DNA of 31,076 bases from DASVWH01 sp036389715 (GTDB taxonomy: Bacteria; Acidobacteriota; Blastocatellia; Pyrinomonadales; Pyrinomonadaceae), in the NCBI GenBank assembly GCA_036389715.1, contig DASVWH010000056.1, positions 1 through 31,076 on the forward strand, written 5' to 3'. The notes beneath the pieces were generated by a model. The model did not search any database and was not told the DNA's origin. It saw only the letters and a program-made list of their open reading frames with translations. Below are positions 16,666-24,828 of this stretch, in pieces (the stretch's first letter is position 1; every line of letters starts with the position of its first letter). The position numbers and the translations under genes are program-made.

Positions 16666-19140
16666 ATGCGACCTTCCCTCAGCTCTCAAACCGTAGCCCT
16701 GCTGATGGCGAGCCTGCTCGCGGTCTCATCATTTGTTTTCGCCCAGGACAACTCCCAACAGCAGACGCGCCCGCGCCGCGCTCAAGCGCCGCCGCAGCCC
16801 GCCGCGCCTTCAACCAGAACAGTGATAGAGACGGAGCGTTTGACCGACGAGCCTATCGTCCGCATCGGGCTGGCGACGGATGCGCGCTCGGTGACGATCT
16901 CGACGAGCGGCAGGCTTTTGAGCGTGACGGAGCCCAATGCGCCGCCGGTGCCGCTCGGCGTCGCGCGCCTCAGGCTTGAGCCGCACCTGCTCGCGCCGCC
17001 GCCCGCGACGCTTGAGACTGAGAGCTTCAGGGTCGAGCTGGCGGGGCTCGCGACACGCGCGGAGGCCGAACGCATCTCGCGCGAGCTGCGCGAGCAGGCG
17101 GGCGAAGAATCCGAGACCGGCTTCGACGCGGCGACGAATACCTGGCGCCTTCGCGCGGGCCGCGCCCTCTCGGCCAACGCGGCCGAAGAGCTGCGCGCGC
17201 GCCTCGAAGACGCGGGTTTCACGCAGGCTTCAGTCGTTGACACGCAGAGCGCACGGGCGGGGCCGAGCGCCTCAGCGCCTCCCTCCGGCCAGGCTCCGAG
17301 CAGGGGCGCGGGCATGGTCTCCTCCTCCGTTTATCGTCCAGCAAGCCCGGGTTCGGCCTCGCCATCGGTGCGTGCGACGAATGGCAACATGGTGCGCCCC
17401 GTCTCGCGTTCCGCAGCAGCGATGCGCGAGGTGGTCGCTTACGCCGCGGGTTCTGCAAAGCTGTTCAGCTCCAGCGCGCCCGTCACCTTCGCCGCTGAGG
17501 ATGAGCAAAGCGCGCCGGTTCGTTTCAACGAGAAGCCGTATCGCGGGCGGTTGGAGGTCTTCACGAACCCGCGCGGCGCGCTGACGGTCGTCAACGTTAT
17601 CAGCCTGGAAGACTACGTTCGCGGCGTCGTCCCGAACGAGCTTTCGCCGGGCAGTTATCCGGCCATCGAGGCGCTCAAGGCGCAGGCCGTGGCCGCGCGC
17701 ACCTACGCCGTCAAGAATCGCAACGGTTTCGCCGCGCAGGGCTTCGACCTGCTGCCGACGACGCGCTCGCAGGTCTACGGCGGAGTCTCGACCGAGCATC
17801 CTCTCTCGACGCGCGCCGTCGAAGAGACGCGCGGGATTGTCGCCACCTACCAGGACGAGCCGATCAACGCGCTCTACACTTCGACCTGCGGCGGCCGGAC
17901 CGAAGACGCCGAGAATATTTTCAGCGAAGCCACGCCCTACCTGCGCAGCCGCGAATGCTCGCTCGAAGGCCACGCGGCGCTCGCTCCCTTCACCATCAAG
18001 AGCTCGCGCGAGCTGCCGGACATCCGTGAGGAGGGCAACGCGGCGCTGGCACGCGATGCGGCGCTGCTGGCCATACACGGCTTCAGCCTCTCTTCCAGGC
18101 GGATGACGGACGCCTGGCTCTCCGCGCCCGCGACCATTGCGGAGGCGCGTAACTGGCTCGCCACGGTCGCACGTCTGGCGCGCCAATCGCCGCCCGCCGT
18201 GACGGACGAGACGACGCGCCCGCCCGGATTCAGCACGGCCCTCGCGGCCGCAGTCTACGGCCAGGCGCGGGCCGATACGCTGCTCGACGGCGCGGACGTG
18301 GAATACCTCCTGGCCTTTCGCGATGCGGCCGATGTTCCGGCCGAGAATCGCGCGGACGTGGCGTTGCTGCTCCGCGACGGCTTCCTTTCGCTCTACCCGG
18401 ACGCGACCCTGCGCCCGCGCGAGCCGCTCTCGCGCGCCCGCATGATTCGTTCAATCGCGCGGCTGATGGAAGCGCGCGGCTCCTTCGGTCTGCAAAAGGG
18501 CACGACGCGCCCGACGACCGGCGGCGCGCTCGTCCTGCGCTCCAGCAAAAACCGTGACCAGCCCGTCATCGTCGGCGAAGACGCCTATCTCTTCCGGGCC
18601 TACGGCGACAGCGCCTACCAGATGCGCTCCCTGGCGCTGGTCGGCGGAGAGCCCGTGACGTTTCACGTCAACGCGCGCGGAGAGGTTGATTACCTGGAAG
18701 TGCGCCCCGCGCCGAACGGCGCATCGGCCGAGCGCTTTTCGCCCTTCACCAACTGGACGACATCACTGACGCTCTCCGAGGCTCAATCGCGTCTCGCACG
18801 CTGGGCCAGGGGCACGGGCACGCTCCTCGACCTGCGGATAGCTGCGCGCGGCTCATCGCGCCGTGCCACCGATCTGGAACTCGTCGGGACCAACGGCACG
18901 GCTCACGTGCGCGGCGGGCGCATCCGCTCCGCGCTCGGACTGCGCGAGCAGCTCTTCGTCATTGACCGGCGATATGACGACGCGGGGCGGCTCACCGGTT
19001 TTGCCTTCACGGGCCGCGGCTGGGGGCACGGCGTCGGCCTCTGCCAGGTCGGGGCTTACGGGCTGGCGCGCCAGGGCCTCAGCTACGACAAGATTTTGAA
19101 GGCGTACTACACGGGCATCGAACTCAAGAAGCTGTACTAG
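16666..19140 (+). CDS. Secreted SpoIID/LytB-domain protein with SPOR-like and SLH-like parts
   Basis: 824 residues. Signal peptide at 1-26, ending FVFAQ, then a Pro/Gln-rich stretch. Residues about 122-190 look like a SPOR repeat pair (SFRVELAGLATRAEAERIS and related), a denuded-glycan-binding module. The SpoIID core follows: SLEDYVRGVVPNELSPGSYP with E325 at the position of the SpoIID catalytic Glu, ALKAQAVAARTYAV, TSTCGGRTEDAENIF, and far downstream GRGWGHGVGLCQVGAYG (783-799). SpoIID cleaves peptidoglycan glycan strands as a lytic transglycosylase. Between the two core parts, at about 548-602, is an S-layer-homology-like segment (FRDAADVP, then LRDGFLSLYPDATLRPREPLSRARMI written in part). 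A non-sporulating SpoIID protein likely remodels the cell wall at division. It stands 147 bp after chrA, with the duplicated-domain protein after it. Confidence 0.85.
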   Translation: MRPSLSSQTVALLMASLLAVSSFVFAQDNSQQQTRPRRAQAPPQPAAPSTRTVIETERLTDEPIVRIGLATDARSVTISTSGRLLSVTEPNAPPVPLGVARLRLEPHLLAPPPATLETESFRVELAGLATRAEAERISRELREQAGEESETGFDAATNTWRLRAGRALSANAAEELRARLEDAGFTQASVVDTQSARAGPSASAPPSGQAPSRGAGMVSSSVYRPASPGSASPSVRATNGNMVRPVSRSAAAMREVVAYAAGSAKLFSSSAPVTFAAEDEQSAPVRFNEKPYRGRLEVFTNPRGALTVVNVISLEDYVRGVVPNELSPGSYPAIEALKAQAVAARTYAVKNRNGFAAQGFDLLPTTRSQVYGGVSTEHPLSTRAVEETRGIVATYQDEPINALYTSTCGGRTEDAENIFSEATPYLRSRECSLEGHAALAPFTIKSSRELPDIREEGNAALARDAALLAIHGFSLSSRRMTDAWLSAPATIAEARNWLATVARLARQSPPAVTDETTRPPGFSTALAAAVYGQARADTLLDGADVEYLLAFRDAADVPAENRADVALLLRDGFLSLYPDATLRPREPLSRARMIRSIARLMEARGSFGLQKGTTRPTTGGALVLRSSKNRDQPVIVGEDAYLFRAYGDSAYQMRSLALVGGEPVTFHVNARGEVDYLEVRPAPNGASAERFSPFTNWTTSLTLSEAQSRLARWARGTGTLLDLRIAARGSSRRATDLELVGTNGTAHVRGGRIRSALGLREQLFVIDRRYDDAGRLTGFAFTGRGWGHGVGLCQVGAYGLARQGLSYDKILKAYYTGIELKKLY

Positions 19141-19210
19141 CAGGGACTCGGACTTCATCGCCGGAAAGACGAGCCCGGCCCATCTGAGCTCCGGTTTGCG
19201 GGTCAATCGT

Positions 19211-20080
19211 ATGAACTCAAGAAGGCGGTCACTGCCCTGTACCCTGCTGCTCTTCCTTTTGCTGTGCCCCGCGCCCCGGACCGCCAGCGCCCAAACGAGC
19301 AGTCAGCCCGCGCGCAAGCTCGACGAGTTCGGCGATATTCAATATTCGGACTTAATCGCGCGCCTGGATAACCTTGCGGTCCAACTGCAAGAGGAGGCGG
19401 GCACGCGCGCCTTTCTGATCGTTTACCGGACGCGGCGCGACCTTCCCGGCCTGAGCAATAAATATGCGCTGCGGATGAGGAGTTACCTGGTCAACACGCG
19501 CGCGATACCGAAAGAGCGCGTTGTCACCGTAGACGGCGGCGTGGCCCAATGCCTGACGCAGGAACTCTGGATAGTGCCTGTCGGGGCTGCGCCCGTGCCG
19601 AGACGTGACGCCTATCCCCGCGTCTTCGAGGATACGGACTCGGCGCGCAAGTTCGACGAGCACTTTGTCCCCGCGCCCGGGACCATGCACGCGGACGCCT
19701 CGGATGACGAGATAGAGAATGCAGCCCTCTACCTGGAAGCGTTCGCGACGGCATTGAAGCGCGAGCCGCGTTCACGCGCGCATCTCATCGGCTATGCGCA
19801 GTATTACATCGGCTTACTAAGCGACTACGATGACGAGCCGCAGGGGAATCCGCCCCGCCGCGTGCATCTAGACGCGCCGGGCACTGCGCGGCGAGCCCTC
19901 AAAACCGAGAGAGATATTCTCATCAAAACATATGGCATCGCGCGGTCGAGAATATCGGTCGCGGACGGCGGCTATCGCAGGTTTCGACAGGTCGAGCTAT
20001 GGATCGTCCCGCCGGGCCAGCCCGCGCCGCCCGCGACTCCGAACGCATTCCCGCGCGGCCGCCTAAAGCGTGGTAAATAA
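19211..20080 (+). CDS. Secreted protein with duplicated OmpA-like domain, function unknown
   Basis: Start at ATG 19211 gives 289 residues; a TTG at 19196 would add five residues ahead of the signal peptide. Signal peptide about residues 1-28 ending TASAQ. Two copies of one domain follow. Copy one (36-127) runs from RKLDEFGDI through TRAFLIVYR and ERVVTVDGG to QELWIVPVG. Copy two (146-269) runs from RKFDEH through SRAHLIGYA and SRISVADGG to VELWIVPPG. Each copy is an alpha/beta unit in which a helical stretch with paired Asp is followed by a Tyr-ending strand, then an Arg-rich helix and a GI-x-x-x-R-I turn, much like OmpA-type peptidoglycan-binding domains but without an exact match to their signature. 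Cell-wall association is a guess. Six bp separate it from the glutaredoxin-like gene. Confidence 0.65.
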   Translation: MNSRRRSLPCTLLLFLLLCPAPRTASAQTSSQPARKLDEFGDIQYSDLIARLDNLAVQLQEEAGTRAFLIVYRTRRDLPGLSNKYALRMRSYLVNTRAIPKERVVTVDGGVAQCLTQELWIVPVGAAPVPRRDAYPRVFEDTDSARKFDEHFVPAPGTMHADASDDEIENAALYLEAFATALKREPRSRAHLIGYAQYYIGLLSDYDDEPQGNPPRRVHLDAPGTARRALKTERDILIKTYGIARSRISVADGGYRRFRQVELWIVPPGQPAPPATPNAFPRGRLKRGK

Positions 20081-20085
20081 TAGAG

Positions 20086-20334
20086 ATGGAGAATAGCCCG
20101 ACGCCGCCGACCGTCACTCTTTACGTCGTGCCCGATTGCCCACTGTGCGCGCGTGCGCGGCGCTGGTTGGAGAGCCACGCCATAGCTTATGTAGAGCGGG
20201 ATGTGGCGAATGATTTCGGGGCGTTGCGCGCGATGCACAGGTTGACCCGGCAGCGTTTCGTGCCCGTCTTTGAAGCGGGGGGCCGCGCGCTGGTACGCCC
20301 CTCCGAAGATCAACTGGAAAAGCTGCTGCTCTAA
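20086..20334 (+). CDS. Glutaredoxin-like small thiol oxidoreductase
   Basis: 82 residues with a thioredoxin fold pattern: strand TVTLYVVPDCPLCARARRWL, where CPLC (residues 18-21) is the redox pair, then an AYVERDV strand as in glutaredoxins, and RFVPVFEAGGRALV with the cis-Pro of the TVPxxF region (VPVF). A similar small group in proteobacteria is annotated as glutaredoxin family protein (DUF836-like). Probably reduces protein disulfides or carries an electron pair in the cytoplasm; partner unknown. It begins 6 bp after the secreted duplicated-domain gene, so likely co-transcribed, and is followed by a micro-ORF and miaA with almost no gaps. Confidence 0.78.
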   Translation: MENSPTPPTVTLYVVPDCPLCARARRWLESHAIAYVERDVANDFGALRAMHRLTRQRFVPVFEAGGRALVRPSEDQLEKLLL

Positions 20335-20341
20335 GCTCCCG

Positions 20342-20437
20342 ATGCGTTTCTCTCGTGCACAACTGACGGGCGCGCTCGCGCTCCTGGCGCTCATCTGGAT
20401 GGTGATCGCCTTTCGCCTCTTCCTGGCCCGCCCGTGA
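20342..20437 (+). CDS. 31-residue single-helix membrane microprotein
   Basis: A short ORF from ATG 20342 to TGA 20437 encodes MRFSRAQLTGALALLALIWM followed by a second hydrophobic part ending RLFLARP. It has a basic N-terminus, one strong transmembrane helix (about residues 8-27) and a basic tail: the shape of a small bitopic membrane protein. The ORF begins 7 bp after the glutaredoxin-like stop codon, and its TGA overlaps the GTG start of miaA in GTGA, which favours real translation with coupling. I recognise no family. It might be a chance ORF, as the region is GC-rich, but the fit between the two genes is tight. Confidence 0.5.
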   Translation: MRFSRAQLTGALALLALIWMVIAFRLFLARP

Positions 20438-21396
20438 ACCAGGCTAATCAAAGAGAGCGGCCGATCATCGCCATTGTCGGGCCGACCGCTTCGGGGAAAA
20501 GCGAGTTAGGCATTGAGCTGGCCCTGCGTTTCGGCGGCGAGATAATCAACTGTGATTCGGTGCAGGTCTACCGCGAGATAGAGCTGGCGACGGCCAAGGT
20601 TCCTCTGGCCGAGCGGCGCGGCGTGCCTCATCACCTGATAGATTTCGTGCCGCCGGAAGTCAACTACACTGCGGGCGAGTACGCGCGGGCGGCTGCCCTG
20701 AAGATCGCAGAGATAGAGGCGCGCGGGCATCTGGCGATGCTCGTCGGCGGGACCGGCTTTTACCTCGGCGCGCTGCGCCGTCCCTTCTTCCCGAGCCCGC
20801 CGACGGACGCGGCGCTGCGTCTTCGCCTGACGAATATCAGGCAACGGCGCGGGCCCTTCCATCTTCATCGAATGTTGCAGCGGCTGGACCCACGCGCGGC
20901 GGCCGGACTCTACCCGCGTGATTGGCCGAGGGTGCAGCGTGCGCTCGAAGTCCGTTTGCAGACGGGCCGCTCCATCTCGGAGCAAGCGCCCGAGCGACCC
21001 GACCCGCAGCCCTTCGCAGCGCGCATCCGCGTCCTCGCCCTGCTGCCGCCGCGCGCCGAGCTTTACCGTCGAATCAACGAACGCGCCGAGTCCCATTTCG
21101 CCGCCGGGCTGGTCGAAGAAGTCCGCGGCCTGCTCGGGCGCGGAGTGCCGAGCGATTCCAGCGCGCTCGGCGCACACGGCTATCGCCGCGTCGTCGAGTA
21201 CCTGCGCGGCGAGCGTGACCTGGCGAGCGCCGTCGAACAGACCAAGCTCGACGTGCGTCATTACGCCAAGCGGCAGTTGACCTGGTTCCGGCGCGAAGAG
21301 GGCGTCGAATGGTTTCCGGGCTTCGGCGACCAGCGCGAGGTCCAGGAGCGCGTCGCGGCCAGAGTCGCGCAACTGCTGACTGAGAGTGATGTGTAA
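20434..21396 (+). CDS. miaA: tRNA dimethylallyltransferase
   Basis: 320 residues. Transfers a dimethylallyl group to A37 of tRNAs reading UNN codons, the first step of ms2i6A formation. P-loop GPTASGKS at 16-23, then INCDSVQVYREI with the catalytic Asp, TAKVPLAERRGVPHHLID, VGGTGFYLGAL, and a C-terminal RQLTWFRRE typical of the tRNA-binding part. GTG start, with only a 4-bp overlap to the microprotein ORF upstream, so translation is probably coupled. hfq follows, as in many proteobacteria, though separated here by about 200 bp that includes a heptamer repeat. Length is usual (about 300-320). Confidence 0.95.
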   Translation: MNQANQRERPIIAIVGPTASGKSELGIELALRFGGEIINCDSVQVYREIELATAKVPLAERRGVPHHLIDFVPPEVNYTAGEYARAAALKIAEIEARGHLAMLVGGTGFYLGALRRPFFPSPPTDAALRLRLTNIRQRRGPFHLHRMLQRLDPRAAAGLYPRDWPRVQRALEVRLQTGRSISEQAPERPDPQPFAARIRVLALLPPRAELYRRINERAESHFAAGLVEEVRGLLGRGVPSDSSALGAHGYRRVVEYLRGERDLASAVEQTKLDVRHYAKRQLTWFRREEGVEWFPGFGDQREVQERVAARVAQLLTESDV

Positions 21397-21448
21397 TAAA
21401 TAAAGAAGTGATGAGTGATGAATAATGGGTAATGAGTGATGGGTGTAG
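21385..21448. repeat. Heptamer repeat, AGTGATG type (single arm)
   Basis: In-phase heptamers AGTGATG, AGTGATG, AATAATG, GGTAATG, AGTGATG, GGTGTAG at 21407-21448, preceded by one AGTGATG at 21385-21391 inside the last codons of miaA. No opposite-oriented arm is visible downstream before hfq. The same unit occurs in the uppS-cdsA gap at 29926. Confidence 0.8.
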
Positions 21449-21592
21449 GGATTGAAACGGCCCTGATTTCCGGGCCAGGGGCGTCTGCGAGGAGCGCGCG
21501 GCCGCTTTTGACGGCAAACTTTGGACTTTGGAGTCACGCTAGTGTACTCTGTTTTGACGGTACTCTGATGATTTTCCCGACCGGAGACAGTG

Positions 21593-21895
21593 GTGGATAC
21601 AAAGGCTACTCCCCAGAACATACAGGATGCTTTTCTGAACACGGCACGCCGTGAACGAAGCACGGTGACAATCTACTTATTGCACGGTGCGAAGCTCTCC
21701 GGGCGGATCAAAAGTTTCGATAAATTTTCGGTGCTCCTCGAAAGCGGCGCGCAGGAGCAGTTGATCTTTAAGCACGCTATTTCCACCATCTCGCACACGA
21801 AGCGTTCGAGCGGTGAGCTGCGCGCGTCTCCGGGAGGCAGCCCGCCGCAGCCCGAAGCGGCTTCGACCGAGACGGGTCAATCGTCCAGTTCCTGA
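21593..21895 (+). CDS. hfq: RNA-binding protein Hfq
   Basis: Hexameric Sm-like RNA chaperone that binds U-rich and A-rich RNA and pairs sRNAs with mRNAs. The protein of about 100 residues has NIQDAFLNTAR, with the proximal-face Gln, then RSTVTIYLLHGAKLSGRIKSFDKFSVLLES (written here only in part: Sm1 region) and FKHAISTISH, the KHA-containing Sm2 motif. A C-terminal tail of about 30 residues is Ser-, Pro- and Gly-rich and disordered, longer than in minimal Hfq. Tandem GTG codons at 21590 and 21593 are both usable; I prefer 21593 because the GGAG at 21583-21586 is then 6 bases away instead of 3. Sits after miaA, the usual partner, and before tmk by 42 bp. Confidence 0.92.
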   Translation: MDTKATPQNIQDAFLNTARRERSTVTIYLLHGAKLSGRIKSFDKFSVLLESGAQEQLIFKHAISTISHTKRSSGELRASPGGSPPQPEAASTETGQSSSS

Positions 21896-21937
21896 AGCAC
21901 TCATCAATCTCACCCGAAGCAGAGACAAAAAACCCCA

Positions 21938-22573
21938 TTGGCCGGCGCTTTTATCACCTTTGAAGGAATTGACGGGAGCGGTAAATCCACGCAGTTGCGC
22001 CTGCTGGCGAGCTGGCTGCGGATGCACGGCGTAGAGGTCGTGCAGACGCGCGAGCCCGGCGGCACGCAGGTCGGCAAGCGTCTGCGCGCAGTCGTGCTCG
22101 ACCCGCAGCTCGACGTTGACCCGCTGGCCGAACTGCTGCTCTTCGCCGCCGACCGCGCCCAGCATGTCAAGACGCTGCTGCGCCCGGCCATCCAGGCGGG
22201 CAATATCATTCTTTCGGATCGTTATGCGGATGCGACCGTGGCCTACCAGGGCGCGGGCCGGAATTTTACGCCCGGGCTGGTCGCGCAGGTGATAGAGCTG
22301 GCCACCGGCGGCCTCAAGCCGGACATGACGCTCGTCTTCGATCTCCCGGTCGCGGAATGCGTCGCGCGCACCAACCGCCGCGCCCACGCAGATAATCAGA
22401 GCGACCGGCTCGAAACGGAGGACACGGCATTCTACACGCGAGTCCGCAACGCGTACCTGCAAATAGCAGCGGCGGAGCCCGACCGCGTTCGCATCATCAA
22501 CGCCAGCGGCTCCATCAACGAGATACACACGCTCGTGCTTGAGCTGGTCAAGCCGCTGCTCAATATCGAATAG
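21938..22573 (+). CDS. tmk: Thymidylate kinase
   Basis: 211 residues, phosphorylates dTMP to dTDP for DNA synthesis. P-loop GIDGSGKS at residues 10-17, TREPGGTQVGK with the DR[YH]-type context later as SDRYADATVAYQGAGR, and a Lid region with Arg-rich NRRAHADNQSDRLE. All are in the standard order and length. The start is a TTG at 21938 that places FEGIDGSGKS at the usual distance. It lies 42 bp after hfq and is followed by a heptamer-repeat hairpin and holB; tmk next to holB is a common bacterial pairing linking nucleotide supply and replication. Confidence 0.95.
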   Translation: MAGAFITFEGIDGSGKSTQLRLLASWLRMHGVEVVQTREPGGTQVGKRLRAVVLDPQLDVDPLAELLLFAADRAQHVKTLLRPAIQAGNIILSDRYADATVAYQGAGRNFTPGLVAQVIELATGGLKPDMTLVFDLPVAECVARTNRRAHADNQSDRLETEDTAFYTRVRNAYLQIAAAEPDRVRIINASGSINEIHTLVLELVKPLLNIE

Positions 22574-22576
22574 GAG

Positions 22577-22650
22577 GTTTCCAGTTTTCGGCCTTCAGTT
22601 TTGAGTTACAGACTCCGGCTGAAAACTGAAAGCCGGAAACCGAAAACTGA
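22577..22650. repeat. Heptamer inverted-arm repeat, GTTTTCA type, between tmk and holB
   Basis: Left arm 22577-22611: GTTTCCA, GTTTTCG, GCCTTCA, GTTTTGA, GTTACAG. The right arm (about 22614-22650), read on the minus strand, is GTTTTCG, GTTTCCG, GCTTTCA, GTTTTCA, GCCGGAG. It covers almost all of the 80-bp gap between the tmk stop and the holB ATG and can fold into an imperfect hairpin close to the holB start. Confidence 0.85.
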
Positions 22651-22653
22651 CGC

Positions 22654-23694
22654 ATGTTCAAACATTTGGCGGGAAACGAGCGTGTCAAGGAGATTTTGCG
22701 GCGGATGCTGCAATCCGTGCGCGTGCCGGGCGCGCTGCTCCTGGCGGGCGAAGAGGGCATCGGCAAAAAGCTCTTCGCGCTGGAGCTGGCGAAGGCGCTG
22801 AACTGCCGGACGCCCCGCGGCGTCGAAGCCTGCGACGAGTGCTCGTCCTGCAAGCGCCTCTTACGGTCGCGCTTTTCCGAGCACGAGGATACGGAGTCTA
22901 ACAGAAATAAGATTATCTGGAGCGAGCACCCGGATGTCGGGCTGGTGCGCCCGCATAATCGTATCATCAGGGTCGTCCCGATGCGCGAGATCGAGCGCGA
23001 AGCGAACTTTCGTCCCTACGAGGGCAAGGCGCGCATCTTCCTCATCGAAGAGGCGGACAGGCTCAACGAGGCATCTGCGAATGCGCTCCTGAAGACGCTG
23101 GAAGAGCCGCCCGCGACCTCGCACCTGGTCCTCATCACCTCGCGCCCGGCCTCGCTTCTTCCGACTATCCGCTCGCGCTGCCAGGCGATACGCTTCGCGC
23201 CCCTCGCCCCCGCCGACATCCAGGCGCATCTCTTACGGACGAAGCAGGTCTCTCCGGCGGACGCGCTGCTGCTCTCGCACGTCGCGCGCGGCAGTATCGG
23301 TCGCGCCCTCGAAACAGACCCGGACAGCTATCGCCGGCGGCGCGAAGCCATGCTGAGCGTCCTCGATGCGCTCGCCCTGACCAATGATCGCGCGCGGCTG
23401 CTGCGTGCCTCCGAAGAGTTGAACGACGCCAAGAGCAAGGATGAATACGAGCCGCGACTGCAAGTGCTTGAGCTGCTGATTCATGACCTCTGGGCGCTGC
23501 TGCTCGGTGCGCCGGACGAGCAGGTGGTCAACGCGGACGTGCGCCCGCAGTTGGCCCAGCTCGGCGCGCGGCTCGACAGCCGCAGACCCCGTCGCTGGCT
23601 CTCGCAGATCGAGCAGCACCGGCGCGGATTCGACGTTAATATCAATCGCAAGGTCGCAACCGACGCCCTCTTTCTAGCCATGAGCGACGCCTGA
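22654..23694 (+). CDS. holB: DNA polymerase III delta-prime subunit
   Basis: 346-residue AAA+ clamp-loader subunit, which helps load the sliding clamp on primed DNA. Visible: Walker A GEEGIGKK with Lys where Thr/Ser is usual, consistent with delta-prime subunits that do not hydrolyse ATP; a zinc-ribbon with one Cys followed by CDECSSC (about residues 50-66); Walker B region IFLIEEADRL; LLKTLEEPP; and SRCQAIRF holding the SRC sensor motif. The ATG lies right after the repeat hairpin, which leaves little room for a canonical ribosome site. Position after tmk is typical. Confidence 0.9.
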   Translation: MFKHLAGNERVKEILRRMLQSVRVPGALLLAGEEGIGKKLFALELAKALNCRTPRGVEACDECSSCKRLLRSRFSEHEDTESNRNKIIWSEHPDVGLVRPHNRIIRVVPMREIEREANFRPYEGKARIFLIEEADRLNEASANALLKTLEEPPATSHLVLITSRPASLLPTIRSRCQAIRFAPLAPADIQAHLLRTKQVSPADALLLSHVARGSIGRALETDPDSYRRRREAMLSVLDALALTNDRARLLRASEELNDAKSKDEYEPRLQVLELLIHDLWALLLGAPDEQVVNADVRPQLAQLGARLDSRRPRRWLSQIEQHRRGFDVNINRKVATDALFLAMSDA

Positions 23695-23895
23695 GATTGC
23701 CGGAGCAAACTTTCGCCGCCCAGCCTGAGCTGCTTCATCCGTCCTCTCGCAAAAAACATGATATGCTCTGGCCCGGCATCAAATCATCCGCGCGGGCTGC
23801 GGGGGCTTCAGCCTCGCGTTTATCCGCTCCGTGTCGAGCAGTTATGCCGACCCGGCGGCGCGTTTGCGCGGGCATTCTAAGGGGATGGGGAACCG

Positions 23896-24780
23896 ATGAT
23901 GGCGAAAAGGGTTTTGGTGGTAGACGACGACGAAGGATTGCAGGAATTGATTAGCTTCGCCCTCCGGCGCGAGGGCTACGAAGTGCACGGGGCGGCGGAT
24001 GCCTACGAGGGCCTGGCCATGACGGAGAAGGAGGATTTCGACCTCGCGCTGCTCGACGTTATGATGCCCGGCATGGACGGGCTGGAGATGCTCTCGCGCC
24101 TGCGCGCGCGCAAAAACGAGATGCCGGTCATCGTCATGACTGCGGTCTCAGCGCCCGAAGCGGCCATCAGCGCGATGCGCGACCAGGCCTGCGACTTTCT
24201 GACCAAGCCCTTCGAGATTCAGGAGCTTCTTTCAGCCGTCGGGACGGCCCTGGAGCTGGCCCCGCAGGAGATCAGCATCGAAGTCCTCTCGGCGCGCCCG
24301 GAGTGGATAGAGCTGCGCGTGCCCTGCGATGTGGCGGCCATTGACCCGCTGGAAAGATTGATGTCGCAGCTCAAGACGGACCTGCCGCCGGAGACGCGCG
24401 AGAGCGTCACCTATGCCTTTCGCGAGATGCTGCGCAACGCCATCGAGCACGGGGGCAAGAACGATCCGACGCAGTTCGTAGAGGTCGGCTACCTGCGCTC
24501 GCCGCGCATCATTCTCTACCGCATCAAGGACCCCGGCGAGGGCTTCAGCATCGAATCGCTCTATCGCGCGGACGGCGCTATCGCCGCGTTTCTCAATCCG
24601 GAGGATGACCCGATGAATCACGAGCGCGTGCGCGAGGAAGAGGGCATCCGTCCCGGCGGCTTCGGCATTCTCATCGCCCGCGACATGGTTGACGAGATGA
24701 TCTATAACGAGAAACACAACGAAGTGGTCCTGATTAAGTATCTCAACGGCGCTCAGGCGACGCCGGACAAAATGAGCTAG
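23896..24780 (+). CDS. Response regulator fused to RsbW-like ATPase/kinase domain
   Basis: 294 residues. Residues 4-120 are a receiver domain: acidic pocket VVDDDE at 8-13, phospho-acceptor D54 in LLDVMMPG, T82 region IVMTAV, and K104 in LTKPFE. Residues about 150-285 are a GHKL/HATPase_c domain of the RsbW/SpoIIAB type: N box EMLRNAIEHGG with E177 and N181, G1 box DPGEGF (212-217), and GGFGILIARDMVDEM near 254-268. The combination suggests a phosphorylation-controlled partner-switch kinase or anti-sigma-like regulator, usually acting on an STAS antagonist. No sigma factor, STAS protein or sensor kinase is adjacent, so its partners are elsewhere. The first two codons are both ATG. It is followed by a strong terminator. 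Confidence 0.85.
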   Translation: MMAKRVLVVDDDEGLQELISFALRREGYEVHGAADAYEGLAMTEKEDFDLALLDVMMPGMDGLEMLSRLRARKNEMPVIVMTAVSAPEAAISAMRDQACDFLTKPFEIQELLSAVGTALELAPQEISIEVLSARPEWIELRVPCDVAAIDPLERLMSQLKTDLPPETRESVTYAFREMLRNAIEHGGKNDPTQFVEVGYLRSPRIILYRIKDPGEGFSIESLYRADGAIAAFLNPEDDPMNHERVREEEGIRPGGFGILIARDMVDEMIYNEKHNEVVLIKYLNGAQATPDKMS

Positions 24781-24828
24781 AGAGGACAAGCGCCGCTGAA
24801 GAGATACAGCATCGCTCGGAGCAATAAG

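Noticed and set aside
17272..18186. 304-codon minus-strand ORF within the SpoIID gene
   Set aside because: Shadow of the SpoIID reading frame; Arg/Gly-rich translation without a motif.
20506..21663. 385-codon minus-strand ORF over miaA
   Set aside because: Antisense to a complete miaA and crossing the repeat region and hfq start; no recognisable domain.
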